A program made the position numbers and the translations under genes. The notes beneath the pieces were generated by a model. That model was not told the DNA's origin. It ran no database searches and was given only the letters and a program-made list of their open reading frames with translations. Shown here in pieces: positions 35,693 through 44,436 of a DNA stretch of 64,000 nt (positions within the stretch are counted from its first letter, which is position 1; every line of letters starts with the position of its first letter). The DNA is taken from positions 1 through 64,000 of the forward strand of contig NZ_SLZV01000016.1 in NCBI RefSeq assembly GCF_004346095.1, given 5' to 3'. Source of the stretch: Faecalimonas umbilicata (GTDB lineage Bacteria; Bacillota; Clostridia; Lachnospirales; Lachnospiraceae).

Positions 35693-37414
35693 ATGAAGCT
35701 GAAAAATATGTTTAAGAAAACCGGTGGAAAGAATTATATTTCCCTGACGGAAGGAAGAAAGCCGGAAGTGCCGGAAGGGCTTTTGCGAAAATGTAATAAC
35801 TGTAAAGCTGCAATCATCGCGGAGGATGTCAGAAGAGGATATTATATCTGTCCAAAGTGTCATGCGTACTTTCGTATGGATGCATGGAGAAGAATTGAGA
35901 CAATCGTAGATCCGGGTAGTTTTGAAGTGTGGGAGGAAGCAATTTTAGATGGAAATCCCATGGGATATCCGGGGTATGAAGAAAAATTACAGAATGTGCG
36001 GGAAAAGACCGGACTTGATGAGGCAGTTGTGATCGGAAAGGCAGAGATTGAAGGAAGGAAAGTTGTACTTGGAGTCTGTGACGGAAGATTTCTCATGGCA
36101 AGTATGGGGGAGGCTGTCGGCGAAAAGATCGCGGGGGCAGTAGAGCGTGCGACAAAAGAGAAACTTCCGGTCATTCTCTTTGCCTGCTCCGGTGGGGCGA
36201 GAATGCAGGAAGGGATTTTTTCTTTAATGCAGATGGCAAAGACAGCAGCGGCATTAAAACGTCACAGTGATGCGGGACATCTGTATATCTCAGTGCTTAC
36301 CGATCCGACGACCGGAGGTGTGACCGCAAGCTTTGCGATGCTTGGGGATTTGATTTTGGCAGAGCCAAATGCGCTGATCGGTTTTGCGGGTCCTCGTGTC
36401 ATTGAACAGACAATCGGACAGAAACTTCCGAAGGGCTTTCAGCGGGCCGAGTTTCTTTTAGAGCATGGCTTCATTGATCAGATCGTAGAGCGGGAAAAGT
36501 TGCGGGAAACATTGGGGAAAATCTTGAAATTACATCCGGGACAACCAGATCGTACTGCGCAGACAAAAGCAGAGGAGATGCAGAACAAAAAGCAAAACGA
36601 GAAAGAAGAGGAGGAACTGTGTCAGATACGGGAAATGACATCGTGGGAGCGTGTACAGGTTTCCAGGAAAAAAGATCGCCCGGTTGGATCTGACTACATC
36701 AGGGAGTTGTTTGATGATTTTGTGGAACTGCATGGAGACCGTCTTTTTGGAGACGACAAGGCGGTTGTCGGCGGGATTGCACAGTTCTGTGGGGAACCAG
36801 TCACGGTCATTGCACAGGAAAAAGGGACAACGACAAAAGAAAATATTGCGAGGAATTTTGGAATGCCGTCACCGGAGGGGTATCGAAAGGCATTGCGCCT
36901 GATGAAGCAGGCGGAAAAATTCCATCGTCCGGTTCTCTGCTTTGTCGATACACCGGGGGCATTTTGCGGCCTGGAGGCAGAAGAGCGAGGACAGGGAGAG
37001 GCAATTGCAAGAAATATTTATGAGATGTCTGCGCTCAAAGTTCCAATCCTCTCTGTGATCATCGGGGAGGGTGGAAGCGGCGGTGCACTTGCACTGGCGA
37101 CAGCAGATGAGGTGTGGATGCTGGAAAATTCAATCTACTCGATCTTATCACCGGAAGGGTTTGCATCAATTTTGTGGAAGGACAGTAAGCGGGCAAAAGA
37201 AGCCGCGGAAGTTATGCGACTGACTGCAAAAGATTTGTATGAGGCAGGAATTGTAGAGCAGGTCTTTGCAGAACCGGAAGCATTCACAAGTGAGACCTTT
37301 GCTCCGGTGACAGAGAAGCTTCGAGAGCATATCAGAAGATTTTTGAAAACGTATCAGGGAATGGAAGAGTCAGAGCGCACAGAAAGAAGATATCAGAGGT
37401 TCCGGAGACTGTAA
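35693..37414 (+). CDS. accDA: Fused acetyl-CoA carboxylase carboxyltransferase (AccD-AccA)
   Basis: Transfers the carboxyl from carboxybiotin to acetyl-CoA, forming malonyl-CoA. The single 573-aa reading frame carries the beta subunit first: a Cys4 zinc ribbon (CNNC...CPKC, residues about 34-57) and a crotonase-type domain to about residue 285. A charged linker (about 285-308) joins it to the alpha-subunit domain (from [47 protein letters not shown]). Both halves look complete and there is no stop or frameshift between them. In most bacteria these are two genes. Confidence 0.93.
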   Translation: MKLKNMFKKTGGKNYISLTEGRKPEVPEGLLRKCNNCKAAIIAEDVRRGYYICPKCHAYFRMDAWRRIETIVDPGSFEVWEEAILDGNPMGYPGYEEKLQNVREKTGLDEAVVIGKAEIEGRKVVLGVCDGRFLMASMGEAVGEKIAGAVERATKEKLPVILFACSGGARMQEGIFSLMQMAKTAAALKRHSDAGHLYISVLTDPTTGGVTASFAMLGDLILAEPNALIGFAGPRVIEQTIGQKLPKGFQRAEFLLEHGFIDQIVEREKLRETLGKILKLHPGQPDRTAQTKAEEMQNKKQNEKEEEELCQIREMTSWERVQVSRKKDRPVGSDYIRELFDDFVELHGDRLFGDDKAVVGGIAQFCGEPVTVIAQEKGTTTKENIARNFGMPSPEGYRKALRLMKQAEKFHRPVLCFVDTPGAFCGLEAEERGQGEAIARNIYEMSALKVPILSVIIGEGGSGGALALATADEVWMLENSIYSILSPEGFASILWKDSKRAKEAAEVMRLTAKDLYEAGIVEQVFAEPEAFTSETFAPVTEKLREHIRRFLKTYQGMEESERTERRYQRFRRL

Positions 37415-37461
37415 GAGAAATATACATCGAAAATGAGTAAGCAAAGAGATAGGTATCAGGT

Positions 37462-38535
37462 ATGAAGTTAGAAGAAAAAGGATTACGAATTGGGGAAAAG
37501 CAGCTCAAAGTTCCGATCATCCAGGGAGGAATGGGAGTCGGGATCAGTCTTGGCAGACTGGCCGGGAGCGTGGCAAAAGAAGGTGCGGTTGGTATCATTT
37601 CAGCAGCGCAGATAGGGTATCAGGAGCCTGAGTTTGACACAGATGCAAGAAAGGCAAATTTGCGTGCAATTGAAAAAGAGATGGAGAAAGCAAGGGCAAT
37701 CTCGCCGGATGGGATTATTGGATTTAATATTATGGTAGCGATGCGCCATTATGAAGACTATGTCCGGGAGGCTGTCCGTGCCGGAGCAGATCTGATCATT
37801 TCGGGTGCAGGCCTTCCGACAGAACTTCCGAAATATGTGGCAGGGAGCAACGTACAGATTGCACCGATTGTTTCTACGGAAAAATCAGCGAAAGTCATTC
37901 TGAAATATTGGGATAAGAAATATCAGCGAACGGCAGATGTGCTTGTGATCGAAGGACCGTCTGCCGGAGGGCATCTCGGATTTACAAAGGAACAGATTAC
38001 ATATTATGATGTAGAAACTTATGCCGGGGAAATCAAAAAGATCAAGAATGTTGTCCGAGAATACGAAGAGCGCTATGGAAAGAAGATTCCTCTGTTTTTG
38101 GCAGGTGGAATTGAGAATCACAGTGATGTAAATCGGGCACTTGCACTTGGTATGGATGGTGTACAAGTGGCGACAAGATTTGTGACAACAAAAGAATGTG
38201 ATGCCGATCAACGATACAAAGAAGCATATTTAAATGCAACAGAAGAGGATATCGTTATTGTGAAAAGTCCGGTGGGAATGCCGGGACGTGCGATTTTAAA
38301 CTCGTTTATGAAGAAAGTGATGGCGGGGGAGCAGATTCCTCACAGTCCGTGTCATGGATGTATTAAAAATTGCAGACCGCAGGAGATTCCTTATTGTATT
38401 ACGGATGCGCTGATCGCGGCAGCAAAGGGCGATATTGAACATGCGCTGCTGTTTTGTGGAGCATATGCTTACCGGGCACAAAAAATAGAAACCGTGAAAG
38501 AAGTCATTGCTTCTTTGATGAATCCGTGTGTATAA
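37462..38535 (+). CDS. NMN-dependent nitronate monooxygenase / FabK-like oxidoreductase
   Basis: A 357-aa TIM-barrel flavoprotein of the 2-nitropropane dioxygenase/FabK superfamily. It begins KVPIIQGGMGVGIS and has EGPSAGGHLGF and LAGGIENHSDVNRAL for FMN-phosphate binding. A C-terminal extension carries CHGCIKNC, a cysteine cluster not seen in FabK at 29310. Position in the fab operon suggests a second enoyl-ACP reductase or an auxiliary redox enzyme for lipid metabolism. It overlaps the -10 of the fabT promoter region by a few bases. Confidence 0.85.
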   Translation: MKLEEKGLRIGEKQLKVPIIQGGMGVGISLGRLAGSVAKEGAVGIISAAQIGYQEPEFDTDARKANLRAIEKEMEKARAISPDGIIGFNIMVAMRHYEDYVREAVRAGADLIISGAGLPTELPKYVAGSNVQIAPIVSTEKSAKVILKYWDKKYQRTADVLVIEGPSAGGHLGFTKEQITYYDVETYAGEIKKIKNVVREYEERYGKKIPLFLAGGIENHSDVNRALALGMDGVQVATRFVTTKECDADQRYKEAYLNATEEDIVIVKSPVGMPGRAILNSFMKKVMAGEQIPHSPCHGCIKNCRPQEIPYCITDALIAAAKGDIEHALLFCGAYAYRAQKIETVKEVIASLMNPCV

Positions 38536-38536
38536 T
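38507..38536 (+). promoter_or_regulatory. Possible internal promoter for fabT
   Basis: TTGCTT (38507-38512) and TATAAT (38531-38536), spacer 18 bp, at the end of the FabK-like gene. No FabT box was found next to it. Confidence 0.4.
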
Positions 38537-38596
38537 ATCAACATAAGAATGTCGGCAGCAGACAAAAACAAGATGTTGGTAAAGGAGCCGGAGACA

Positions 38597-39058
38597 GTGA
38601 ATACATATGAAACAATCAATCATGTTCTCGTTCATTTGTTTAATGAAATATGGGAGCTGGAAGAAAAGGCGATCATCACAGAAGAATACAAAGATATCAG
38701 TAACAATGACATGCATATCATCGAAGCAATCGGGCTGGGGGAAGGAAGTACGATGTCTGTGATTGCAAAAAAACTCAATATTACCGCAGGATCACTTACG
38801 ACATCGATGAACAGTCTTGTGAATAAGAAATATGCAGTCAGAGAGCGGAGTGAGCAGGATAGGCGTGTCGTTCATATCCGTCTAACCAAAAAGGGAGAGA
38901 GGGCATTTTATCACCATCAGGAATTCCACCGGAAGATGACAGAGGCAGTGATCAATTGTCTCGGGGAAGAGGAACTGCCGGTGCTTTTAAAGACACTGGA
39001 TAAATTGTCGGAATTTTTTAGAGAATATCCGATTGAGCAGGGAGAGAAGAAGGAATAG
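38597..39058 (+). CDS. fabT: MarR-family regulator, FabT-like
   Basis: A 153-aa winged-helix regulator (DNA-binding region about 45-110, LTTSMNSLVNKKYAVRERSEQDRRVVHIRLT). Its place at the end of the fab operon and the FabT-like palindrome at the operon promoter indicate a fatty-acid repressor. FabT of streptococci binds acyl-ACP as co-repressor. The start is taken as GTG 38597, which has AAAGGAG nine bases upstream and gives the family start NTYETINHVLVHLF; upstream ATG/GTG codons at 38528-38573 are less supported. Confidence 0.85.
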   Translation: MNTYETINHVLVHLFNEIWELEEKAIITEEYKDISNNDMHIIEAIGLGEGSTMSVIAKKLNITAGSLTTSMNSLVNKKYAVRERSEQDRRVVHIRLTKKGERAFYHHQEFHRKMTEAVINCLGEEELPVLLKTLDKLSEFFREYPIEQGEKKE

Positions 39059-39069
39059 GAGGAATGCTC

Positions 39070-39804
39070 GTGGAAGAGGAAAGCAGACGCGAGATAGAGC
39101 GGTTACAGCAGATGATCGATGAAAGTCAAAAAATTGTATTTTTCGGCGGCGCAGGGGTATCTACGGAGAGTGGGATTCCTGATTTCCGAAGTGCAGACGG
39201 GCTGTATCAGCAAAATTATAAGTATACCCCGGAGCAGGTTGTGAGCCATAGTTTCTTTGTGCGCAATCCGGAGGCATTTTATGAATTTTATAAGGAGAAA
39301 ATGATGTTTTTGGAGGCGGAGCCGAATCCAGCCCACGAAAAGCTGGCACAGTTGGAGCATGTGGGGAAACTGACTGCGGTGATCACGCAGAATATCGATG
39401 GTTTACACCAGAAAGCGGGGAGTGAACAGGTGCTGGAACTGCATGGAAGCATTCATAGAAATTACTGTCAGAAATGTGGAAAGTTCTATGACGCAGCCAC
39501 CGTGAAGGAAGCAGACGGAATTCCGAGATGTATCTGTGGAGGAATCATTAAGCCGGATGTTGTTCTGTATGAGGAAGGCTTGGACAGCAGTGTGATCCGG
39601 CGTGCGATCCGGGCGATCAGCGAGGCAGATATGCTGATCATCGGGGGAACATCCCTTGTTGTTTATCCGGCGGCTGGATTTATTGATTATTTCCGTGGAA
39701 AATATCTTGTGGTCATTAATAAAAGTGAGACAGCGAGAACTGTGGAGGCAGATCTTTGTATCCGCAGGCCGATCGGGGAAGTATTTGCACAGATTCAGCT
39801 GTAA
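39070..39804 (+). CDS. cobB: Sir2-family NAD-dependent protein deacylase
   Basis: Removes acetyl (or longer acyl) groups from lysines using NAD+. The 244-aa protein has GAGVSTESGIPDFRS, the TQNIDGLH motif, catalytic His in LHGSIH, a zinc site CQKC with a second pair CIC, and the GTSLVVYPAA motif. AGGAGG at 39057-39062 fits GTG 39070 better than ATG 39064, which is one base away from it; both are possible. Follows fabT by 11 bp and may be part of the same transcript. Short-chain acyl specificity cannot be determined. Confidence 0.9.
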   Translation: MEEESRREIERLQQMIDESQKIVFFGGAGVSTESGIPDFRSADGLYQQNYKYTPEQVVSHSFFVRNPEAFYEFYKEKMMFLEAEPNPAHEKLAQLEHVGKLTAVITQNIDGLHQKAGSEQVLELHGSIHRNYCQKCGKFYDAATVKEADGIPRCICGGIIKPDVVLYEEGLDSSVIRRAIRAISEADMLIIGGTSLVVYPAAGFIDYFRGKYLVVINKSETARTVEADLCIRRPIGEVFAQIQL

Positions 39805-39864
39805 ATTGTGATGGTTCATGTGGGAGGGAATATCTCCATTCTTTTTCCTATAAGAATGTAACAT

Positions 39865-39898
39865 AAGAAGGATTTGGAACTTTGCCAAATCCTTCTTA
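39865..39898. terminator. Bidirectional terminator between cobB and aspA
   Basis: TAAGAAGGATTTGG (39865-39878) pairs with CCAAATCCTTCTTA (39885-39898) over 14 bp, with T-rich flanks on both strands. Confidence 0.8.
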
Positions 39899-39932
39899 TA
39901 ATTTTGTGTCATATTTTTCTAGAGTGCAAAGA

Positions 39933-41318
39933 CTATTGTGGTTCAGTCATCGTAAATGGATTAAGCAGCACATCTGCTTCACTTGGGCATAGAAGCCCTT
40001 TTTCGATGACGAGTTTGCGAACCGGAATTCCAGTCTTTAAAGATTCTTTTGCAATCTCAGCAGAAGGTTTGTAACCGATCGTTGGGCATAATGCAGTGGA
40101 GATTCCAACACTTGCATCGACTAATTCTTCGCAGTGCTTCTCATTTGCGGTAATTCCAAGGATACAGTTATCTGTCAGAGTCTGTACTGCGGATGTCAAG
40201 GTTTCGATCGATTCAAATAAATTATAGAAGACGACCGGCTCGAAGGCATTTAATTCTAACTGTCCCGCTTCGGCAGCCATTGTGATCGTGCAGTCATTAC
40301 CGATAATGTTAAATGCAACCTGAGATACGACTTCCGGAATGACTGGATTGATCTTTCCAGGCATAATCGAGGAACCGTTCTGTTTTGGCGGGAGCGTGAT
40401 TTCGGCAAAACCAGTGCGTGGACCACTGCTCAGAAGGCGAAGGTCATTACAAAGTTTGGATAAGTTGACGGCACAAGTTTTTAAAGAGGAAGAGACCGTC
40501 ACAAATCCATCCAGATTCTGTGTCGCATCAAACAAGTCATCTGCGGATGCGAACGGAAGTCCGGTCAGTTCTGCAATTTTTGGGCAGATATGCTGCAAAT
40601 AGGAGTGGCTGACGTTGATTGCAGTTCCAATGGCAGTTCCTCCCATATTCAGGCGGTACATTTCTTTCTGAGCGTTTTCCAGACGATGGATATCTCTTTG
40701 GATCACGGAAGCATAAGCATGGAAAGACTGACCGAGTCGCATCGGAACAGCATCCTGAAGCTGTGTACGTCCCATTTTTAAAATGTGGTCAAATTGCTTT
40801 GATTTCTCTAACAGTGCATTCAAAAGCCGTTCCAGTTCTCTGAAAAGAGGAACAAGCAGTTTTAATACGGTTAGTTTTCCGGCGCTTGGAATGATATCAT
40901 TTGTGGACTGAGCCATATTGACGTGGTCATTAGGATGTACATGCTGATAGGAACCTTTTGTTCCGCCAAGTAATTCGTCAGCACGATTAGCAATAACTTC
41001 GTTAGCATTCATATTTGCAGAAGTTCCGGCACCACCCTGAATGGCATCTACGATGAACTGATCAAAAAGTTTTCCCTCTAAAATTTCGTCGCAGGCAGTA
41101 CAGATCGCTTCGGACACTTCGCTGGAAAGTTCGCCCGCATTTTCATTTGTAAGTGCGGCAGCCTTCTTTAAAATGACGATGCTTTTGATAAACTCCGGAT
41201 GGAGTGGTCTGCTTGTAATGGGAAAATTGTGCTTGGCGCGAAGGGACTGTACTCCGTAATACGCATCAGCAGGGACTTCTAAAATACCTATAGAATCAGC
41301 TTCTAATCTTGTTTTCAT
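39933..41318 (-). CDS. aspA: Aspartate ammonia-lyase
   Basis: Reversible deamination of aspartate to fumarate. The 461-aa fumarase/aspartase-family protein has the signature GSSIMPGKINPV near residue 316. The N-terminus MKTRLEADSIGILEVP and TSRPLHPEFI are aspartase-like rather than fumarase-like; class II fumarase has a different N-terminal region. GGAGG lies upstream of ATG 41318 on the minus strand. Monocistronic, ending at the terminator 39865-39898. Fumarate made here could feed fumarate respiration; that is inference. Confidence 0.88.
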   Translation of the reverse strand: MKTRLEADSIGILEVPADAYYGVQSLRAKHNFPITSRPLHPEFIKSIVILKKAAALTNENAGELSSEVSEAICTACDEILEGKLFDQFIVDAIQGGAGTSANMNANEVIANRADELLGGTKGSYQHVHPNDHVNMAQSTNDIIPSAGKLTVLKLLVPLFRELERLLNALLEKSKQFDHILKMGRTQLQDAVPMRLGQSFHAYASVIQRDIHRLENAQKEMYRLNMGGTAIGTAINVSHSYLQHICPKIAELTGLPFASADDLFDATQNLDGFVTVSSSLKTCAVNLSKLCNDLRLLSSGPRTGFAEITLPPKQNGSSIMPGKINPVIPEVVSQVAFNIIGNDCTITMAAEAGQLELNAFEPVVFYNLFESIETLTSAVQTLTDNCILGITANEKHCEELVDASVGISTALCPTIGYKPSAEIAKESLKTGIPVRKLVIEKGLLCPSEADVLLNPFTMTEPQ

Positions 41319-41560
41319 AGTTTCTTTCCTCCGTAATCTCTTTCAAAACGCTGTCTGCCGGTAACATATACTTACAGACAAATTTCTTATGACTTATATA
41401 TAACACGGACAGAGAAAGGAGAAAAGAAGAAGAGAAAAAGTGTGAAAAGAAAGAAAAAATAAAGTATAAGTAGTTAGAAATGTTAAAATGAAACGATAAA
41501 AACTTTATTTTTTTAAGGAGAATTTAGAGAAAAGTTTTTAGTAAAAATTAGTAGAAAGGA
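41319..41560. other. Intergenic region upstream of aspA
   Basis: AT-rich stretch between divergent aspA and the Lrp-type gene. A minus-strand TATATA-like -10 is near 41396, but I see no convincing -35. No riboswitch or ORF is evident. Confidence 0.4.
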
Positions 41561-41589
41561 TTGTAATTCTTTGAGAAGTTCTCTATAAT
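41561..41589 (+). promoter_or_regulatory. Promoter of the Lrp/AsnC-family gene
   Basis: TTGTAA (41561-41566) and TATAAT (41584-41589) with 17 bp between; the leader to ATG 41689 is about 95 nt. Confidence 0.65.
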
Positions 41590-41688
41590 GGCAGGAAAGA
41601 CACGGGAAGCGGATGGTCACGAGAAAGCATGCCAGAGGATAGCGAAACATAATTTCTAGAAACACAAATAGAAAGACTGGGGGGAAGG

Positions 41689-42153
41689 ATGATGGATCAG
41701 ACAGACAGAGAGATCATAAATATGCTGCAGAAGAATGCGAGAATACCACTGAAGGCAATTGCACAGGAAGTACACTTGTCTATTCCAGCGGTTTCAGCGA
41801 GGGTAGAGCGATTAGAGCGGGAGAATGTTATCTGTGGGTATACAATGATCGCAGATCCGGTGAAGATGGGATACCATATTACTGCATTTATCAATATGGA
41901 GTTAAAACCGGAACAAAAGGATGGATTTTGCAAATTTATCCGGGGGGTTCGGAATGTGGCAGAGTGCAATCATATTACAGGAGCTTACTCGATGTTGATC
42001 AAAGTACTGTTCCCAAGTACTATGGAATTAGATCGGTTTGTTGGAACGCTTCAGAAATATGGAAAGACACAGACACAGATCGTATTTTCTTCGATTGTAA
42101 GTGCAAGGAGTATAGGTCCGCTTGAGCAGGAGGATCCGAAGAAAAAAGGATAG
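41689..42153 (+). CDS. Lrp/AsnC-family transcriptional regulator
   Basis: A 154-aa regulator with an N-terminal winged helix (about 4-60; LKAIAQEVHLSIPAVSARVERLE) and an AsnC-type amino-acid-binding RAM domain (about 68-145). It sits between aspartase and L-serine dehydratase genes, so control of amino acid catabolism is likely. Two ATG codons in tandem (41689 and 41692) follow GGGGGGAAGG; the second gives slightly better spacing. The ligand is unknown. Confidence 0.9.
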   Translation: MMDQTDREIINMLQKNARIPLKAIAQEVHLSIPAVSARVERLERENVICGYTMIADPVKMGYHITAFINMELKPEQKDGFCKFIRGVRNVAECNHITGAYSMLIKVLFPSTMELDRFVGTLQKYGKTQTQIVFSSIVSARSIGPLEQEDPKKKG

Positions 42154-42205
42154 TCTTCAGAAGAGATAGAAAAAGATAAGAACATACAAGGCATCTGTAA
42201 TAGAA

Positions 42206-42249
42206 GAGGCAGTTACAAAATGAAAAAATCATTTTGCAGCTGCCTTTTT
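42206..42249. terminator. Terminator between the Lrp-type gene and sdaAA
   Basis: AGGCAG..CAAAATGA (from 42207) pairs with TCATTTTG.CTGCCT (to 42244), followed by TTTTT on the plus strand. It serves converging genes. Confidence 0.8.
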
Positions 42250-42264
42250 CAGAAATATCTGGTT

Positions 42265-43140
42265 CTATTTTCCGCAAATACTGCATCCAAGCGCACATCC
42301 GGTTGGTGTTCCGGCGCATCCGCCCATAGCTGTTTCCCGCAGTTCGAATGGAAGACTTTGACCGACACGGTGCATAGCTTCTGCCATTTCGTCAAATGGA
42401 ATCGGATGTTTCACACCGCTTAACGCGAGTTCTGCACAGGTGATCGCATTTGCGACACCGATCGCATTCCGGCTTTGGCATGGGGATTCTACAAGACCTG
42501 CAATTGGGTCGCAGACGAGTCCGAGCAGATTGGAAAGTGCAAAGCTGGCAGCGTGAAGACACATCTCAGGAGTTCCCCCCATGATTTCAACGACAGCGCT
42601 GGCAGCCATTGCAGAGGCCGCGCCTACTTCTGCCTGACATCCGGCTTCCGCACCGGAGACAGAGGCATTTCGCATTAAGATATAACCAATCGCGCTTGCA
42701 TTTAGAAGACCGTCGTAAATGCTGTTATCCGGAAGGGCATGTACTTCCTCCAGAGCGAGCAGGACACCTGGCAACACGCCTGAAGAACCGGCAGTTGGTG
42801 CTGCAACGATCAGTCCCATGGAAGCATTGACTTCAAGAACAGCCATACTGTAAGCAATTGCTTTTGATAGCATGGAACCACATACACTGTTTGGGGAGGA
42901 GGAATGCTCTGCTACTTTCTTTGCTTCTCCGCCGAGGAGACCGCCGATGGAGCGGACTGGTTCTTTTAAAGGCTTATGAACGGAATCTTTCATGATGGCA
43001 AGCACCGTCTCCAGTTTTGTCTGAATTTCTTCGGCAGAGAGACTGCCCATAGTAATCTCGCGCTGCTTCATGGCAGAAGAGATTGATATTTTTTCTTTTT
43101 GACATAAATCTAATAAATCTTGTCCTGAATAAAAATCCAT
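42265..43140 (-). CDS. sdaAA: L-serine dehydratase, iron-sulfur-dependent, alpha subunit
   Basis: With the beta subunit converts L-serine to pyruvate and ammonia with a [4Fe-4S] cluster. The 291-aa protein carries the family regions AAPTAGSSGVLPG and DPIAGLVESPCQSRNAIG. The C-terminus is unusually Cys-rich: GGCAGTPTGCALGCSICGK has four cysteines, where many relatives end with ATPTG and a Phe-Gly-Lys tail. It is 11 bp after the beta-subunit gene on the minus strand, forming a two-gene operon. Confidence 0.93.
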   Translation of the reverse strand: MDFYSGQDLLDLCQKEKISISSAMKQREITMGSLSAEEIQTKLETVLAIMKDSVHKPLKEPVRSIGGLLGGEAKKVAEHSSSPNSVCGSMLSKAIAYSMAVLEVNASMGLIVAAPTAGSSGVLPGVLLALEEVHALPDNSIYDGLLNASAIGYILMRNASVSGAEAGCQAEVGAASAMAASAVVEIMGGTPEMCLHAASFALSNLLGLVCDPIAGLVESPCQSRNAIGVANAITCAELALSGVKHPIPFDEMAEAMHRVGQSLPFELRETAMGGCAGTPTGCALGCSICGK

Positions 43141-43151
43141 AATGTCTCCTC

Positions 43152-43820
43152 CTACATCTGAATGAGCATCAGATCAGATACATGCTCATGTGTTTTGATT
43201 TTGTCTAATACAGACGATGGAATCGTCTCATCGGATTCTACAACGGTAAATGCATTGGCGCCTTTGTCCTCACGGAAGAGACGCATAAATGCGATATTTA
43301 CATTTTCTTCACTCAGACACTGGGTAATGTGGGCTACTACGCCTGGTTTGTCTGTCTGACTGACGATGAGGGTGCTGTATTCTCCCGTGAACTCTACATC
43401 GATCTGGTTGATCCGGACAATCTTCATCTTGCCCCCTCCAATCGATTCGCCGCGGATCGATAAAGTATGTCCGGTCACACCTACAAGATCAATGTCGGCA
43501 GTGTTTGGGTGATTCGTCATCGTTTTCTCATCAATGATATATTCGTATTCCACACCTCGCTCAGTTGCAATGGAAAACGCATCACGGATCCGTTCATCAT
43601 CGGTAGAAAAACCGAGAATTCCCCCCAGCAGCGCGCGGTCAGTTCCATGTCCGTGGTAAGTTTTGGCGAAAGAGCCATAAAGGGTGAACGTTACTTTTTT
43701 CACTTCTTCCGGAAACATTTTTCTTGCGAGAAGTGCAATCGATACGGCGCCAGCCGTGTGTGAACTAGAAGGACCGATCATGTTAGGGCCGATCACATCA
43801 AATATACTTAAAAAGTTCAT
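43152..43820 (-). CDS. sdaAB: L-serine dehydratase, iron-sulfur-dependent, beta subunit
   Basis: A 222-aa subunit with the SDH_beta domain (IGPSSSHTAGAVSIALLAR near residue 14, HGHGTDRALLGG) and a C-terminal ACT domain (about 148-220; LIVSQTDKPGVVAHI), which probably senses serine. AGGAGG lies upstream of ATG 43820. It is the first gene of the sda operon. It is divergent from the glycine-riboswitch gene, so the region links serine and glycine use. Confidence 0.93.
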   Translation of the reverse strand: MNFLSIFDVIGPNMIGPSSSHTAGAVSIALLARKMFPEEVKKVTFTLYGSFAKTYHGHGTDRALLGGILGFSTDDERIRDAFSIATERGVEYEYIIDEKTMTNHPNTADIDLVGVTGHTLSIRGESIGGGKMKIVRINQIDVEFTGEYSTLIVSQTDKPGVVAHITQCLSEENVNIAFMRLFREDKGANAFTVVESDETIPSSVLDKIKTHEHVSDLMLIQM

Positions 43821-44083
43821 AAACTATCCTCCTGAGAGATTTTTTGCATAACTACTTATAGTATAGCATAAAAGGAGCAGGAAAATAAAGAACCGGGAGC
43901 AGAATTTGTTGAGAGATTACGAGGAACCGTTCCAAGGATAGAAAAGAGGGTCGGATTCCAAAAGTGTAAAAAGAGAGTGAAAAAATCGTCGGATAGCACA
44001 AAAGAGATATGGCGAAATAACCAAAATATGATAAGTGAAACTATGGAGAATATACAAAAAGACGAAGCGAAAGGGGAAATTGA

Positions 44084-44112
44084 TTGACAGTATCATCACA
44101 TGTATATAGAAT
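44084..44112 (+). promoter_or_regulatory. Promoter of the glycine-riboswitch transcript
   Basis: Consensus TTGACA at 44084-44089 and TAGAAT at 44107-44112 with a 17-bp spacer, placing the start about 25 nt before aptamer 1. Confidence 0.75.
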
Positions 44113-44144
44113 GTAAATATGTTTATAGAGTCGGATGATAAATT

Positions 44145-44345
44145 CGAGAGAGACTACACGGGAAACCGATGTGGCGCCGAAGGGGAAAGGAGTACCAAAG
44201 CTCTCAGGCAAAAGGATTGAATTTGGACGAGCTCTCTGGAGAACGCGAGTATGCGTACCGAAGAAGAAACTTATCAAATACGGAAGTTAAGAATGATAAT
44301 TGAAGTAAAACATAAGGAAACTTTCAGGTTCGAGGACAGAGATGA
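44145..44345 (+). ncRNA. Tandem glycine riboswitch (two aptamers)
   Basis: Aptamer 1 (about 44145-44243) has the conserved core GCGCCGAAGGGG (44174-44185), CTCTCAGGCAAAAGGA (44201-44216) and the closing CTCTGGAGA (44234-44242), as in the Bacillus gcvT leader. Aptamer 2 (about 44244-44345) has CCGAAG (44258-44263), CTTTCAGG (44321-44328) and GGACAGAG (44334-44341). Glycine binding to the paired domains controls the terminator that follows. Confidence 0.9.
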
Positions 44346-44386
44346 ACAAAAGTATAGGCGTGCTTTGTTTGTCTGTGTCTTTTTTT
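44335..44386 (+). terminator. Expression platform terminator of the glycine riboswitch
   Basis: GACAGAGATGAACAAA (44335-44350) pairs with TTTGTTTGTCTGTGTC (44364-44379), with one mismatch and G-U pairs, followed by seven T (44380-44386). The 5' arm contains the conserved 3' strand of aptamer 2 (GGACAGAG), so folding of the glycine-bound aptamer should prevent the terminator. This predicts expression when glycine is high. Confidence 0.8.
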
Positions 44387-44436
44387 GTTCGCATTTTCCG
44401 GGAACAGGAACTGCAAAAGAAAGAGGAGGCAAAAGA

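Noticed and set aside
41590-41688. Leader of the Lrp-type gene as another riboswitch
   Set aside because: It has a weak GGC/GCC pairing only, with no terminator and no known conserved core.
44251-44436. Apparent N-terminal extension of the PfoR-like protein (62 residues)
   Set aside because: The extension lies in the second glycine aptamer and its terminator, and a strong ribosome binding site precedes ATG 44437.
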